DNA of 64,000 nucleotides, taken from the NCBI RefSeq assembly GCF_022179085.1, contig NZ_BPQE01000004.1, positions 62,001 to 126,000 on the forward strand. The letters are read 5' to 3'. This DNA is from Methylobacterium aerolatum (GTDB taxonomy: Bacteria; Pseudomonadota; Alphaproteobacteria; Rhizobiales; Beijerinckiaceae). Positions 37,588-48,046 of this stretch are shown piece by piece (within the stretch, counting starts at the first letter, position 1; every line of letters begins with the position of its first letter). The notes beneath the pieces were generated by a model. That model ran no database searches. It saw only the letters and a list, made by a program, of their open reading frames with translations, and was not told the origin of the DNA. The position numbers and the translations under genes are program-made.

Positions 37588-39309
37588 TCACGGCGTCCCC
37601 TCCTCCCGCAGCACCCGGCGCAGGACCTTGCCGACGTTCGTCTTCGGCAGGGCGTCGTGGAGCACCACCGTGCGTGGCACCTTGTAGGCGGTGAGCTGGG
37701 TCCGGGCATGGGCGCGCAGGGCATCCGGCGTGATGCTCGGGTCCTTCAGGACCACGTGGGCGACGACCATCTCTCCTGTCTCGACGCTCGGGTTGCCCAC
37801 CACGGCGCATTCGAGCACGCCCGGATGGGTGGCCAGCACCTCCTCGACCTCGTTCGGATAGACGTTGAAGCCCGAGACCAGGATCATGTCCTTCAGGCGG
37901 TCCACGATCCGCACCTCGCCGCCCGCGCTCATCACCGCGACGTCGCCGGTGCGGAAGAAGCCGTCCTCCGTCATGACCTTGGCGGTCTCGTCCGGCCGGT
38001 TCCAGTAGCCGCGCATCACCTGCGGACCCCGGATGCAGAGTTCGCCCCGCTCCCCCGGCGGCACCGCCCGGCCCTCCTCGTCCCGCACCGAGGCGGCGGT
38101 GGAGGGGATCGGGTAGCCGATCGTGCCGGTGAAGTCGGGGATCGTGTGTGAGTTGGCGCAGGCCACCGGCGAGGTCTCGGACAGGCCGTAGCCCTCCACG
38201 ATCGGGCGGCCCGTCAGGGCCTTCCAGCGATCCGCCACGGCCCGCTGCACCGCGGTGCCGCCGCCGATGACGAAATCGAGCGCCGAGAAATCCACGGTGC
38301 CGATCTTCGGATGATTCACCAGCATGTTGAACAGGGTGTTGACCCCGGCCATGCTGGTGAAGCGATAGCGGGAGAGGGTCTTCACGAACCCGTCGCAGTC
38401 GCGGGGATTCGGGATCAGCAGGCAGCTTCCCCCCGTCCGCACCGAGAACAGGAAGCAGGCCGTCAGCGCGAAGATGTGGTAGAGCGGCAGGGCGGTGACG
38501 GCGATGCGCCGGAGGCTCGTGTCGGTGGCTCCGAACCACGTCACGCATTGCTCGACATTGGCCGAGACGTTGCGGTGGGTGAGCATCGCGCCCTTGGCGA
38601 CGCCCGTGGTGCCCCCGGTGTACTGCAGGAAGGCGAGGTCGTCCGGCGTCACGGAGACGGGGCGCGGCGCGTCCTTGGTCTTGAGCGCCGCCTCGAAGCG
38701 CACGGCGAGGCCCGGCGCCAGGCGATAGGGCGGCACCGCCTTGCGGATGTGGCGGCTCGCCAGGGTGATGGCGCGCCCCTTCACGCCGAGGCCGTCGCCC
38801 GGCCCCACGAGGATCACCCGGCGGAGGTCGAGGCCGTCGGCCGCCGCCGCCACGGTGTGGGCGAAGTTCTCCAGCACGATCAGCACCCGTGCCCCGGCAT
38901 CCGCGAGTTGAGCCGCCACCTCGCGGGCGGTGTAGAGCGGGTTCACGTTGACCACGACGCCGCCGGCCCAGTGGATCGCGACGATGGCCGTGGCGTAGGC
39001 CGGGACGTTCGGCAGCATGATCGCGACCCGGTCGCCCTTGGCGACGCCCTGGCCCTGGAGGTAGGCCGCCAGCGCCCGGGCCTGCCGCCCGAGTTCGGCA
39101 TAGGTCAGGTCCGAACCGAAGCAGGTCATCGCCGGCCGGTCGCCGAAAGCCTTGACGCTCGCGGTGAACAGGTCGCTCAGGGTGGGCAGTCCTGCGACGT
39201 CGATCTCGCCCGGGATGCCGGGCGGATAGGCGCCGAGCCAGGGGGCGGAAGGGGCCTCGCCCGGCGCCCCGGCCGCCGCGGCGCGGCTGTCCATCACGCT
39301 GGTTTGCAT
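37588..39309 (-). CDS. Long-chain acyl-CoA synthetase (FadD-like)
   Basis: This 573-residue AMP-forming ligase activates fatty acids to acyl-CoA. The P-loop reads FLQYTGGTTGVAKGAMLTHRN, the A5 motif GYGLSETSP, and the hinge GEVRIVDRLKDMILVSGFNVYPNEVEE with the TNVGKVLRR lysine near the C-terminus. ATG 39309 has GGGAG eight bases upstream; an alternative at 39360 is less supported. FadD is the closest functional label, although the chain-length preference is unknown. It lies upstream of msrP on the same strand. Confidence 0.93.
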   Translation of the reverse strand: MQTSVMDSRAAAAGAPGEAPSAPWLGAYPPGIPGEIDVAGLPTLSDLFTASVKAFGDRPAMTCFGSDLTYAELGRQARALAAYLQGQGVAKGDRVAIMLPNVPAYATAIVAIHWAGGVVVNVNPLYTAREVAAQLADAGARVLIVLENFAHTVAAAADGLDLRRVILVGPGDGLGVKGRAITLASRHIRKAVPPYRLAPGLAVRFEAALKTKDAPRPVSVTPDDLAFLQYTGGTTGVAKGAMLTHRNVSANVEQCVTWFGATDTSLRRIAVTALPLYHIFALTACFLFSVRTGGSCLLIPNPRDCDGFVKTLSRYRFTSMAGVNTLFNMLVNHPKIGTVDFSALDFVIGGGTAVQRAVADRWKALTGRPIVEGYGLSETSPVACANSHTIPDFTGTIGYPIPSTAASVRDEEGRAVPPGERGELCIRGPQVMRGYWNRPDETAKVMTEDGFFRTGDVAVMSAGGEVRIVDRLKDMILVSGFNVYPNEVEEVLATHPGVLECAVVGNPSVETGEMVVAHVVLKDPSITPDALRAHARTQLTAYKVPRTVVLHDALPKTNVGKVLRRVLREEGTP

Positions 39310-39418
39310 CGCGTTTTCTCCCACGGGCGTCGCTCTCGGGGGCGACGTCCCGCTCTCCACCCCGCGAGTGTGGGCGATGCACCCGGTGGACGCAAGGCGC
39401 GCCCCCGCCCCCCGGGTT

Positions 39419-40180
39419 TCAGCGGGCGCCCCAGCCTCGCCAGGCCTGGAACACCGCGTGCGGGAGGGCGGCGGCGGCGAGGAGTCCCGCGGCCAGCCCG
39501 GCCTCGGAGCCGGTTATCGGGCGGGCGGGCCAGGGTCCGGTCCCAGCCGCGTGGGCGAGGCCGATCACCCCGGCGGCGAACCACAGCAACGCGAAGGAGA
39601 GCGCCCCGCCGCCGATCCGCCGGAGCCGCGGGCGCAAGACACCGTTGGCCGCGAGGCCGGAGGCCCCGACGATTCCGCCGACCATCGACGCCGCGACCCC
39701 CGCCCCGAGGGCGTAGGCGAGCCAGAGGGGTTGCCCGGTCAGGAAAGCCATGCCCCCCGTGGCGTAACCGCCGCGCAGGATCAGGCCGCCGAAGGTCGGA
39801 TAGAGCCCCGCCCCCGCCAGGACGGCGAGGCCGGCGGCGGCGAAGACCCCCCGCCGGACGGGGCCGCCCGGCCCCGGTCCGGCCGCGACGGCCACGATAC
39901 GCGCCGCCCCGTAAACGAGGGCGAAGGCGAAGAGGGGGTACCGGTCGAGGAAATAGCCGTAGGCGTAGGGTTCGAGGATATCGGGCACCCCCGACCGGCG
40001 GCTGAGGCCGGTGAGGGCGACGATCCCGAGGGCCGTCAGTGCCGCCGCCAGGGGCGCGACGGCCACCGCCCACGCGCCGCCGCCGGACCCGGAGCGCCCC
40101 GCGGTGGCGGATGCCGACGCGGCAACGGGACCCGCCCCGATGACGTCGAGGAAGGCGTCGCCGCCCCTGCTCCCGGCCAT
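39419..40180 (-). CDS. Membrane protein of unknown function
   Basis: The 253-residue protein has six or more hydrophobic segments (for example VAVAPLAAALTALGIVALTG and SFALLWFAAGVIGLAHAAG) and a poorly conserved Ser/Ala/Gly-rich start. No enzymatic motif is seen. It lies 19 bases after the pepA stop on the same strand, so it may be cotranscribed, and its ATG 40180 is plausible but not strongly supported. Confidence 0.6.
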   Translation of the reverse strand: MAGSRGGDAFLDVIGAGPVAASASATAGRSGSGGGAWAVAVAPLAAALTALGIVALTGLSRRSGVPDILEPYAYGYFLDRYPLFAFALVYGAARIVAVAAGPGPGGPVRRGVFAAAGLAVLAGAGLYPTFGGLILRGGYATGGMAFLTGQPLWLAYALGAGVAASMVGGIVGASGLAANGVLRPRLRRIGGGALSFALLWFAAGVIGLAHAAGTGPWPARPITGSEAGLAAGLLAAAALPHAVFQAWRGWGAR

Positions 40181-40199
40181 GGAACCGGTCCCGCCGTCG

Positions 40200-41696
40200 T
40201 CAGCGCGCCTCGTAGTTGTCGCGGATCAGGCGATCGAGCAGGCGCACGCCCCAGCCCGCGCCCCAGCTCTTGTTGATCTCGTTCGCGGTGGAGGACATGG
40301 CCACGCCCGCGATGTCGAGATGCGCCCAGGGCGTGTCCTCGACGTAGCGCTTGATGAAGGAGGCCGCCGTCGCGGCGCCGCCGTGGCGCCCGCCGGTGTT
40401 CTTCATGTCGGCGAACTTCGAGTCGATCGCCTTGTCGTAGGCCGGGATCAGCGGCATCCGCCACACGGCCTCGCCGGTCACCTCGCCCGCCGCGCGGATC
40501 TTCTCGGCGAGCGCGTCGTCGTTCGAGAACATGCCGGCGATGTCCTGGCCGAGCGCCACGATGATGGCGCCGGTCAGCGTCGCGAGGTCGATCATCGCCT
40601 TCGGCTTCTCGGAGCGGACGATGTGGGTGATCACGTCCGCCAGGACGAGGCGTCCCTCCGCGTCGGTGTTGATGACCTCGATGGTCTGGCCGGACATGGA
40701 GGTGAGGATGTCGGAGGGGCGGTAGGATCCGCCGTCGGGCATGTTCTCGACGATGCCGATGGCGCCGACGACGTTGCAGCGGGCCTTGCGGGAGGCGAGC
40801 GCGTGCAGGGCGCCGACCACGGCGGCCGCACCGCCCATGTCGCCCTTCATGTCCTCCATGCCGCCGCCCGGCTTGATGGACACGCCGCCCGAATCGAAGA
40901 TCACGCCCTTGCCGATGAAGGCGACCGGCGCCTCCCCGGCGGGGCCGCCGTTCCAGCGCATCACCACCACGCGGGGCTCGCGCACCGAGCCCTGCGCCAC
41001 GGCGAGCAGGGCGCCCATGCCGAGCTCGCGCAGGCGGGCGGGCTCCAGCACTTCGACCGCGACGCCGAGCTTGGTCAGCTCCTGGGCGCGCTTGGCGAAT
41101 TCCTCGGGATAGAGGACGTTCGGCGGCTCGTTCACGAGGTCGCGGGCGAGGATCACGCCCTCGGCCAGGGTCTTCGCGGCCTCGGCCTCGCGGGAGGCGG
41201 CGGCGTGGTCGCCCGTGAGGATCGTGAGGGCGCCGCGGGACTTGTCCTCCGCGTCCGGCTTCTTCTTCGTCTTGTAGCGGTCGAAGGTGTAGGCGCGCAG
41301 GCGCCCGCCGAGGGCGAAGGCGGCGGCCTGCTCCGGCCCGGCCGCGACGCCGGGCAGGTCGAGGACGACCCGGGCGGTGCGGCCCGCGACCTTCGCGGCG
41401 GTGAAGCCGCCGAGCGCCGGCCAATCGATCTTGCCCCGGTCCGACTCGGAGCCGAGGCCCACCACGACCAGACGGTCGGCGGAGAGGCCCGCCGGGGCGG
41501 GCAGGACCATCGCCGAGAGCGAGCGGCCCTTGAACTTCTCCGAGGCGGCGGCCTTGGCCACGAGGTCCGCGCCGGCGCCGCCGAGGGCGTCCCGCGCCGC
41601 GCCACTCAAGGCCAAGTCGTCGCCGATGAAGACCACGAGGTCGCCGGGGCCGCTCTGGCCGAGGGGGCCGAAGGCGATGTCGATTGTGTCGGTCAT
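40200..41696 (-). CDS. pepA: Leucyl aminopeptidase (M17)
   Basis: This 498-residue aminopeptidase cleaves N-terminal residues from peptides in the cytosol. The M17 metal motif is [16 protein letters not shown], and [21 protein letters not shown] and [10 protein letters not shown] are also present. The start is ATG 41696 (MTDTIDIAF); an upstream extension of 44 residues is possible in frame but looks non-native. The gene is divergent from lptF. Confidence 0.95.
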   Translation of the reverse strand: MTDTIDIAFGPLGQSGPGDLVVFIGDDLALSGAARDALGGAGADLVAKAAASEKFKGRSLSAMVLPAPAGLSADRLVVVGLGSESDRGKIDWPALGGFTAAKVAGRTARVVLDLPGVAAGPEQAAAFALGGRLRAYTFDRYKTKKKPDAEDKSRGALTILTGDHAAASREAEAAKTLAEGVILARDLVNEPPNVLYPEEFAKRAQELTKLGVAVEVLEPARLRELGMGALLAVAQGSVREPRVVVMRWNGGPAGEAPVAFIGKGVIFDSGGVSIKPGGGMEDMKGDMGGAAAVVGALHALASRKARCNVVGAIGIVENMPDGGSYRPSDILTSMSGQTIEVINTDAEGRLVLADVITHIVRSEKPKAMIDLATLTGAIIVALGQDIAGMFSNDDALAEKIRAAGEVTGEAVWRMPLIPAYDKAIDSKFADMKNTGGRHGGAATAASFIKRYVEDTPWAHLDIAGVAMSSTANEINKSWGAGWGVRLLDRLIRDNYEAR

Positions 41697-41872
41697 GCTC
41701 GCTGCCATTCCCGCGCCCCCGGCTACGGAAACGGCCGGAGGCGCAACGCCATTCATCCTGTGTAGCCCCTGAGCCGCAGAACGCAACGCGGCGTGGCGGC
41801 CCTGGAATCGCCCCAAATAGCGCGCCATGCCGGTGAATTGAACGGGTCGACCGAGGGCGGGCCGCTGGGCCG

Positions 41873-43033
41873 ATGAGGCAGATCGAGCGCTACATCTTCC
41901 GGATCGCGGCGGGCGCGACGCTGGCCTGCCTCGTCGGGCTGACCGGGACGATCTGGATCACTCAGGCGCTGCGCGAGCTCGACCTCGTCACCGCCAAGGG
42001 GCAGACGCTCCTCGTCTTCCTCTTCGTCACCGCCCTGTCGCTGCCGACGCTGGTCGTCGTCATCGCGCCGGTGGCCCTGTTCATCGGCATGATCTACGCC
42101 CTGAACAAGCTGAACGGCGATTCGGAGCTCATCGTGATGTCGGCGGCCGGGATGCCGCCCCGGGCGCTGTTGCGACCGTTCCTCACGCTGGCGCTCAGCA
42201 TCAGCTTCCTCGTGGGCTTCGTGGTGATCGTGGTGATGCCCGCGAGCTTCCAGGAGCTGCGCGACGTCATCACGCGGGTCCGGGGCGACTTCATCGCCAA
42301 CGTGGTCAAGGAGGGGCAGTTCACCCAGCTCGACAACGGCATCACCTTCCACTTCCGCCAGCGCGGGCCGGGCGGGGTGCTGGAGGGCCTGTTCATCCAG
42401 GACCGGCGGGAGGCCGGCAAGACGAAGGTCTACCTCGCCGACAAGGGCAACGCCGTCGAGATCGACGGGCAGAGCTACCTGATCCTCGAGAACGGCACCG
42501 TGCTGCAGCAGCAGAAGGACAGCCGCGATTCCTCGATCCTGAAGTTCGACCGCTACACGATCGACCTCGCCGCCTTCGCCCCCCCCGACACGGACACGGT
42601 CTACAAGCCCCGCGAGCGCTCGACGGCGCAACTCCTGTTCCCCGACGAGACCGAGGGCTACTACAGGCTCTCGAAGGGCCGGTTCCGGTCCGAGCTGCAC
42701 GACCGGCTCTCGGCCGCCCTCTACCCCCTGGCCCTCGCCTTCATCGCCTTCGCGGCCCTCGGCGACCCGCGGACGACCCGGCAGGGGCGCGGGCTCGCCG
42801 TCGGCGGGGCGATCCTCGCCGTGGTCGCCCTGCGCATCGGCGGCTTTGCGGCAGTGAGCGCGGCCACCCGCAGCGCGGCGGCGGTGACGGCGATCTATGC
42901 CGTGCCCCTCCTCTCCATCCTGCTGTCGAGCCTCCTCATCTTCCAGGGCGCGCGGGTGCGCCGCTTCAATGCCGGGATCGCCCGCCTGTTTCGCAGGCGC
43001 GGACGCTCCGGCGGCCTCGCCCCGGCCGGCTAG
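41873..43033 (+). CDS. lptF: Lipopolysaccharide export permease LptF
   Basis: This 386-residue inner-membrane subunit of LptB2FG moves LPS from the inner membrane towards the outer membrane. It begins [20 protein letters not shown]. Six membrane segments in two sets of three flank a periplasmic beta-jellyroll (about residues 120-270). lptG follows after 9 bases. Confidence 0.94.
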   Translation: MRQIERYIFRIAAGATLACLVGLTGTIWITQALRELDLVTAKGQTLLVFLFVTALSLPTLVVVIAPVALFIGMIYALNKLNGDSELIVMSAAGMPPRALLRPFLTLALSISFLVGFVVIVVMPASFQELRDVITRVRGDFIANVVKEGQFTQLDNGITFHFRQRGPGGVLEGLFIQDRREAGKTKVYLADKGNAVEIDGQSYLILENGTVLQQQKDSRDSSILKFDRYTIDLAAFAPPDTDTVYKPRERSTAQLLFPDETEGYYRLSKGRFRSELHDRLSAALYPLALAFIAFAALGDPRTTRQGRGLAVGGAILAVVALRIGGFAAVSAATRSAAAVTAIYAVPLLSILLSSLLIFQGARVRRFNAGIARLFRRRGRSGGLAPAG

Positions 43034-43042
43034 CGCGTCGCC

Positions 43043-44131
43043 ATGCTGATCGGACCCACCCTCGGCCGCTACTTCGCCCTGCGCTTCGCGCGCACCGTGC
43101 TCGGCGTGTTCATCACGGTCTTCGCCCTCGTCTACACCATCGACTTCGTGGAGCTGGTGCGCCGCGCGGGTGAGACGCAGGGCGCCTCCCCGGCGGTGAT
43201 GGCGCAGCTCTCCCTCTACCGGACCCCCGCCGTGGCCGAGGCGGTGCTGCCCTTCGCGGTCCTGTTCGGGTCCATGGCCTGCCTGCTGCAACTCTCGCGC
43301 AAGCTGGAACTCGTGGTCGCCCGCGCCGCCGGCATCTCGGCATGGCAGTTCCTCCAGCCGGGGCTGTTCGTCGCGCTGGCCATCGGGGCGGCGGCGATCT
43401 TCGCCTACAACCCGGTCTCAGCCCTCCTGAAGCAGCGCTCCACGGAGATCGAGGCCAAGATCTTCGCCCGTTCCACCAAGGCGGCCTCCGGCAAGGACCT
43501 GTGGCTGCGCCAGCGCGGCCTCGACGGCGAGGCGATCATCCGGGCGGAGACGGCGATCGAGGGCACGACCACACTGGCCGGGGTGGCGGTGTTCCTGTTC
43601 GACGACGCGGGCGTCTTCACGGGGCAGGTGGTCGCCGCCGAGGCGACCCTGCACGACGGGTACTGGGAACTGACGGATGCGCGGGTGATGGAGCCCGGCC
43701 AGCCGCCGGAGGCCCACGGCACCTACATGATCGCCTCGACCCTGGAGCCCGCGCGGATCCGCCAGCGCTTCACCAGCCCGGAATCTGTGCCCTTCTGGCA
43801 ACTGCCCTCCACGATCCGCCAGACGGAGAGGGCCGGCCTGGATGCCACCCGCTACCGGCTGCAGTATGATGTGCTGTGGGCGAGGCCGATCCTCTTCGTC
43901 GCGATGGTCCTGGTGGCTGCAACCGTTTCGTTACGGTTCTTCCGCTTTGGTGGCGTTGGAAAACTCGTTCTCGGGGGCGTCGCGGCGGGCTTTGCCCTTT
44001 ACGTCGTCCGGCAGGTCATGGAGGGTCTCGGCGCCTCGGGGATGGTGGCAACCCCGGTGGCGGCGTGGTTCCCCGCGGTGGTGGGAAGTCTTCTCGGTAC
44101 GCTCGCGCTTCTGTACCAGGAAGACGGCTGA
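43043..44131 (+). CDS. lptG: Lipopolysaccharide export permease LptG
   Basis: The 362-residue partner of LptF has the same layout of membrane segments flanking a periplasmic domain. Features include GRYFALRFARTVLGVFITVFALVY at the start and the typical RRAGETQGASP segment. It lies between lptF and lptD on the same strand, which together with the downstream genes makes the LPS-transport operon clear. Confidence 0.94.
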   Translation: MLIGPTLGRYFALRFARTVLGVFITVFALVYTIDFVELVRRAGETQGASPAVMAQLSLYRTPAVAEAVLPFAVLFGSMACLLQLSRKLELVVARAAGISAWQFLQPGLFVALAIGAAAIFAYNPVSALLKQRSTEIEAKIFARSTKAASGKDLWLRQRGLDGEAIIRAETAIEGTTTLAGVAVFLFDDAGVFTGQVVAAEATLHDGYWELTDARVMEPGQPPEAHGTYMIASTLEPARIRQRFTSPESVPFWQLPSTIRQTERAGLDATRYRLQYDVLWARPILFVAMVLVAATVSLRFFRFGGVGKLVLGGVAAGFALYVVRQVMEGLGASGMVATPVAAWFPAVVGSLLGTLALLYQEDG

Positions 44132-44195
44132 GGCCCGCGGCCCGCGCGGGTCGGGAGACGGGTTTTGAGAGTCGTGGCGAAGGTCGTCACAGGGG

Positions 44196-46778
44196 TTGGG
44201 ACTCGCGTTGCGTAAGGTCGCCGACATCCTGAGGAGCGCCGGTCTCTCGGCGGCTCTCGCGGTCGCGGTGCTTCCGGTGGCGGAGGCGCGCGCGCAAAAC
44301 CTGCCCGCGCCCAAGGTGAAGCCCGGCGAGAAGCTCCTCGTCGAGGCCGACGAGCTCATCTACGACAACGACCGCAACAGCGTGACCGCCCGGGGCAACG
44401 CGGAGCTGCATTACGGCCCGCGCACCCTTCAGGCCGACCGCGTGCGCTACGACCGCGGCACCGGCCGCGTCTTCGCCGAGGGCAACGTCCGCCTGACGGA
44501 GGCCGACGGCGGCGTCGTGACCGGCGAGCGCATGGAGCTCACCGACGACTTCAAGACCGGCTTCGTCGACTCCCTGCGGGTCCAGCAATCGATCGAGCGC
44601 AAGAACGAGACGGTGCGGGTGCGCTTCTCCGCCCCGCGCGGCGAGCGGATCGACGGCGCGCAGACCTCCTTCGAGTACGGCAGCTACACCGCCTGCGAGC
44701 CGTGCAAGGATGCGCCCGAGAAGCCGCCCCTGTGGCAGATCAAGGCGCAGAAGATCATCCACAACAACGAGACCCGGACGATCTACTTCGAGGAATCGAC
44801 CCTCGAACTCGCCGGCATCCCGGTGATGTACCTCCCCTATTTCGAGGTTCCGGATCCGAGCGAGAGACGCAAGACCGGCCTGCTGACACCGCGCTTCATC
44901 TCCACGACGGCGCTCGGCAAGGGCGTGTCGCTTCCCTATTTCATCGATCTCGCCCCGAACTACGACCTGACCCTGACGCCCACCTTCCTCAGCCGCCAGG
45001 GCGTGCTCGGGCAGGCGGAGTTCCGGCACCGGCTCGACAACGGCTCCTACTCCCTGCGCCTCTCCGGCATCTCGCAGACGACGCCCTCGGCCTTCCTGCC
45101 GAGCCCGCTCGGCGCGGGCGAGCGCGACTTCCGCGGCTCCGTGGAGAGCAAGGGCCGCTTCTACATCAACGACCGCTGGCGCACGGGCTGGGACCTCGTC
45201 GGCGTCACCGACAAGTGGTTCCTCGACAACTACCGCATCCGCAACCAGTCGATCACCACGGACTTCTTCCGCGAGGCTGTCTCGACGGCCTACCTCACCG
45301 GGCAGGGCGACCGCTCCTACTTCGAGGCGCGGGCCTACTACTTCAAAGGCCTGTCGAGCTTCGACTGGCAGAAGCAGCAGCCGATCGTCGCGCCCGTCAT
45401 CGACTACGACAAGCGCGTCAACGCCCCGCCCGAGATCGGCGGCGAGCTGCGCCTGCAGACCAACATCACCCATCTCGACCGCGACGTGACCCAGTACCAG
45501 GGCCTGCCCCGGACGACGGCCTACGTCCTGTCCCCCAGCATCAACGGCATCAGCTTCCCGCTCTACCAGACCTGCGCGGTCTTCGTCCGCGGCGCCTGCC
45601 TGATCCAGGGCTTGGCCGGCTCGGACACCCGCGCCTCGGCGCAGCTCACGTGGCGGCGCAGCTTCATCGACGACTGGGGGCAGAAGATCACGCCCTTCGC
45701 TTCGCTGCGGGCCGACGCGTTCTTCGTGAACCCGAACCTGCGCGGCTACCAGAACGACCTCGCCCCCCAGGTCGCGCGCATCGACGACGGCACCAGCGGA
45801 CGGGTGATGCCGACGGTCGGCGTCGATTACCGCTACCCCTTCGTCGCCAATTTCGGCGGCTTCGGCGTGCACACGATCGAGCCCATCGGCCAGCTGCTCC
45901 TGCGCCCCTCCGAGACCAAGATCGGGCGCCTGCCGAACGAGGATGCGCAGAGCCTCGTCTTCGACGACACCTCGCTGTTCGAGTGGGACAAGTTCTCCGG
46001 CTACGACCGGGTCGAGGGCGGCGTCCGCACCAACCTCGGCGCGCAGTACTCGGTGGTGACGCCCTCCGGCTGGTACGCGAACGCGATGTTCGGCGAGTCG
46101 ATCCAACTCGCGGGGGTGAACTCCTTCCGCCGGGGCGACCTCGCGAATACCGGCCTCGAATCCGGCCTCGACAAGAAGCTCTCCGACTATGTCGGGCGCT
46201 TCCAGGTCTCGCCGAACCAGAACATCACCTTCATCACGCGGGCGCGCTTCAACCAGTCGGATTTCCACGTCGCGCGGTTCGAGGCGGGCGCCACCGCGCG
46301 CTTCGCCCCCTTCGTGCCGCTCACGCTCTCGGCCTTCTACTCCTACTACGAGTCGCAGCCGCTCCTTGGGTACAGCCACTACCGCGAGGGCATCACCGCC
46401 GCCGCGACCTACAACATCACGCCGAACTGGTTCGTCTCCGGCTCGGTGCTGATGGACCTCACCCACTACCTCGACGTGCGCAACACCTACACCGACGCCC
46501 TGGCGGGTTACCTCGCCAACCCGGTCGGCGCGGCGCCGATCTACGAGAATCCGGGGCGCTTCTACGTGGCCGGGGCGAGCTTCGGCGGCGGCTATCAGGA
46601 CGAGTGCACCACGGTCACGCTGAACTACATCAACTCCCCGATCGCCACGGCGACGGGCGTGCGCGAGCGCAACCAGACCGTGCTCCTGCGCATCGAGTTG
46701 AAGACCCTGGGAGAGGCGGACCTGCGCCAGAACGTCGGCATCGCCGCCACCGCCGACGGCATTGCCAGCGCCCGGTAA
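44196..46778 (+). CDS. lptD: LPS assembly protein LptD
   Basis: The 860-residue outer-membrane barrel inserts LPS into the outer leaflet. A signal peptide precedes a jellyroll domain (LLVEADELIYDNDRNSVTARGNAELHYG), and the C-terminal two thirds are beta-barrel repeats with aromatic-rich strands. Few cysteines are present, so the double-disulfide pattern of E. coli LptD is not obvious. The start is TTG 44196, with TTG 44208 as an alternative; no ATG fits. The surA gene that often follows it is absent here. Confidence 0.94.
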   Translation: MGLALRKVADILRSAGLSAALAVAVLPVAEARAQNLPAPKVKPGEKLLVEADELIYDNDRNSVTARGNAELHYGPRTLQADRVRYDRGTGRVFAEGNVRLTEADGGVVTGERMELTDDFKTGFVDSLRVQQSIERKNETVRVRFSAPRGERIDGAQTSFEYGSYTACEPCKDAPEKPPLWQIKAQKIIHNNETRTIYFEESTLELAGIPVMYLPYFEVPDPSERRKTGLLTPRFISTTALGKGVSLPYFIDLAPNYDLTLTPTFLSRQGVLGQAEFRHRLDNGSYSLRLSGISQTTPSAFLPSPLGAGERDFRGSVESKGRFYINDRWRTGWDLVGVTDKWFLDNYRIRNQSITTDFFREAVSTAYLTGQGDRSYFEARAYYFKGLSSFDWQKQQPIVAPVIDYDKRVNAPPEIGGELRLQTNITHLDRDVTQYQGLPRTTAYVLSPSINGISFPLYQTCAVFVRGACLIQGLAGSDTRASAQLTWRRSFIDDWGQKITPFASLRADAFFVNPNLRGYQNDLAPQVARIDDGTSGRVMPTVGVDYRYPFVANFGGFGVHTIEPIGQLLLRPSETKIGRLPNEDAQSLVFDDTSLFEWDKFSGYDRVEGGVRTNLGAQYSVVTPSGWYANAMFGESIQLAGVNSFRRGDLANTGLESGLDKKLSDYVGRFQVSPNQNITFITRARFNQSDFHVARFEAGATARFAPFVPLTLSAFYSYYESQPLLGYSHYREGITAAATYNITPNWFVSGSVLMDLTHYLDVRNTYTDALAGYLANPVGAAPIYENPGRFYVAGASFGGGYQDECTTVTLNYINSPIATATGVRERNQTVLLRIELKTLGEADLRQNVGIAATADGIASAR

Positions 46779-46785
46779 CGGGATC

Positions 46786-46922
46786 CCGAAGGGCGAGCCC
46801 TTCGGTGGGGTCCGAGTGGCGGGTCCAGGCGGCGGGTCGAAGTGGTGGGTCCACGGGCGAAGCCCATGGTACTGGCAGGGCGCTGCCCTGCACCCGCCAA
46901 AGGACTCGGCCTTCGGAAACCC
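46786..46922. repeat. Intergenic hairpin element family D, copy 2, with 13-bp tandem units
   Basis: It contains the hairpin CCGAAGGGCGAGCCCTTCGG, then a run of 13-bp GTGGYGGGTCCA-type units (46816-46854, preceded by a degenerate unit), then GGCAGGGCGCTGCCCTGC and ACCCGCCAAAGG. The same order with one unit occurs at 6213-6306. It fills the lptD-pdxA gap. Confidence 0.75.
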
Positions 46923-46936
46923 GGTATAAGAGCGCC

Positions 46937-48046
46937 ATGCTCCCCCTCGCCCTGACCCTCGGAGATCCAGCCGGGATCGGCCCCGAACTGGCGCTCGCCG
47001 CCTGGCTCGCCCGCGGCGGCCCCTCCCCGCTCCCGCCCTTCTTCGTGCTCGGCGACCCGGCGTTCCTGGAGCGCCTCGCCCTGCGGCTCGACCGGCTCGT
47101 GCCGGTGGCGGAGGTCGATCCCGAGACCGCGGCCGAGGTGTTCCCCCGGGCCCTGCCCGTCGTGCCCCTGCCGAGCGGCGCGCCGGTCTCCGCCGTTCCG
47201 GGCGTGCCCGATTCCGTCAACGCGGGGGCGACCATCGAGTCGATCAGCACCGCCGTCGCCCTCGTCCGGGCCGGCCGGGCGGCGGCGATCGTCACCAATC
47301 CCATCGCCAAGCATGTCCTGACCCGCGCGGGCTTCGCCCATCCCGGCCACACGGAGTTCCTGGCGGCCCTGTCGGTCCCCCCTGGCCGGGAGTTGCCCCG
47401 CCCCGTCATGATGATCTGGAGCGAGCATCTCGCCGTCGTGCCGGTCACGATCCACGTTCCCCTCAGGGACGTGCCGGAGCTGCTGACCCAGGACCTCGTG
47501 GAGGACACGGCGCGGATCGTCGCCCGCGACCTGCGCGAGCGCTTCGGCCTGCCCGCGCCGCGCCTCGTCCTCGCCGGGCTCAACCCCCATGCGGGCGAGG
47601 CCGGGACGATCGGCTTTGAGGACCGCGACGTCCTCACCCCCGCTGTGGCCCGGCTCCGCTCGGAGGGTATCGACATCCGCGGGCCGCTCCCCGCCGATAC
47701 CCTGTTCCACGCCCGAGCCCGCGAGACCTACGACGTCGCCCTGGCGCCGACCCACGATCAGGCGCTGATCCCGATCAAAACCATCGCCTTCGACGACGGC
47801 GTGAACGTCACCCTGGGCCTGCCCTTCATCCGCACCTCGCCGGATCACGGCACCGCCTTCGACATCGCGGGGAAGGGCGTCGCCCTGCCGAACAGCCTGA
47901 TCGCGGCCCTGCGCCTCGCCCGGCGCTTGGCGGATGCGCAGGATCCCCCCCGCCGCAATGCGGAGGATGATGCCATCGCCAGCCCCTATGCCGGGCGGGC
48001 CAGACCCGCCGGAGCCCGCCATTTCGATCCCGAGGACGAACTGTGA
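46937..48046 (+). CDS. pdxA: 4-hydroxythreonine-4-phosphate dehydrogenase
   Basis: This 369-residue enzyme of the DXP-dependent pyridoxal phosphate pathway oxidises 4-phosphohydroxy-L-threonine. [36 protein letters not shown] and [15 protein letters not shown] are family features; the metal-binding His residues lie in these segments. Its stop overlaps the rsmA start (GTGA), so the two are translationally coupled. It is separated from lptD by a repeat element. Confidence 0.97.
   Translation: MLPLALTLGDPAGIGPELALAAWLARGGPSPLPPFFVLGDPAFLERLALRLDRLVPVAEVDPETAAEVFPRALPVVPLPSGAPVSAVPGVPDSVNAGATIESISTAVALVRAGRAAAIVTNPIAKHVLTRAGFAHPGHTEFLAALSVPPGRELPRPVMMIWSEHLAVVPVTIHVPLRDVPELLTQDLVEDTARIVARDLRERFGLPAPRLVLAGLNPHAGEAGTIGFEDRDVLTPAVARLRSEGIDIRGPLPADTLFHARARETYDVALAPTHDQALIPIKTIAFDDGVNVTLGLPFIRTSPDHGTAFDIAGKGVALPNSLIAALRLARRLADAQDPPRRNAEDDAIASPYAGRARPAGARHFDPEDEL

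Noticed and set aside
44187-46466. Minus-strand 759-codon frame opposite lptD
   Set aside because: Shadow of lptD; composition typical of reversed GC-rich codons.
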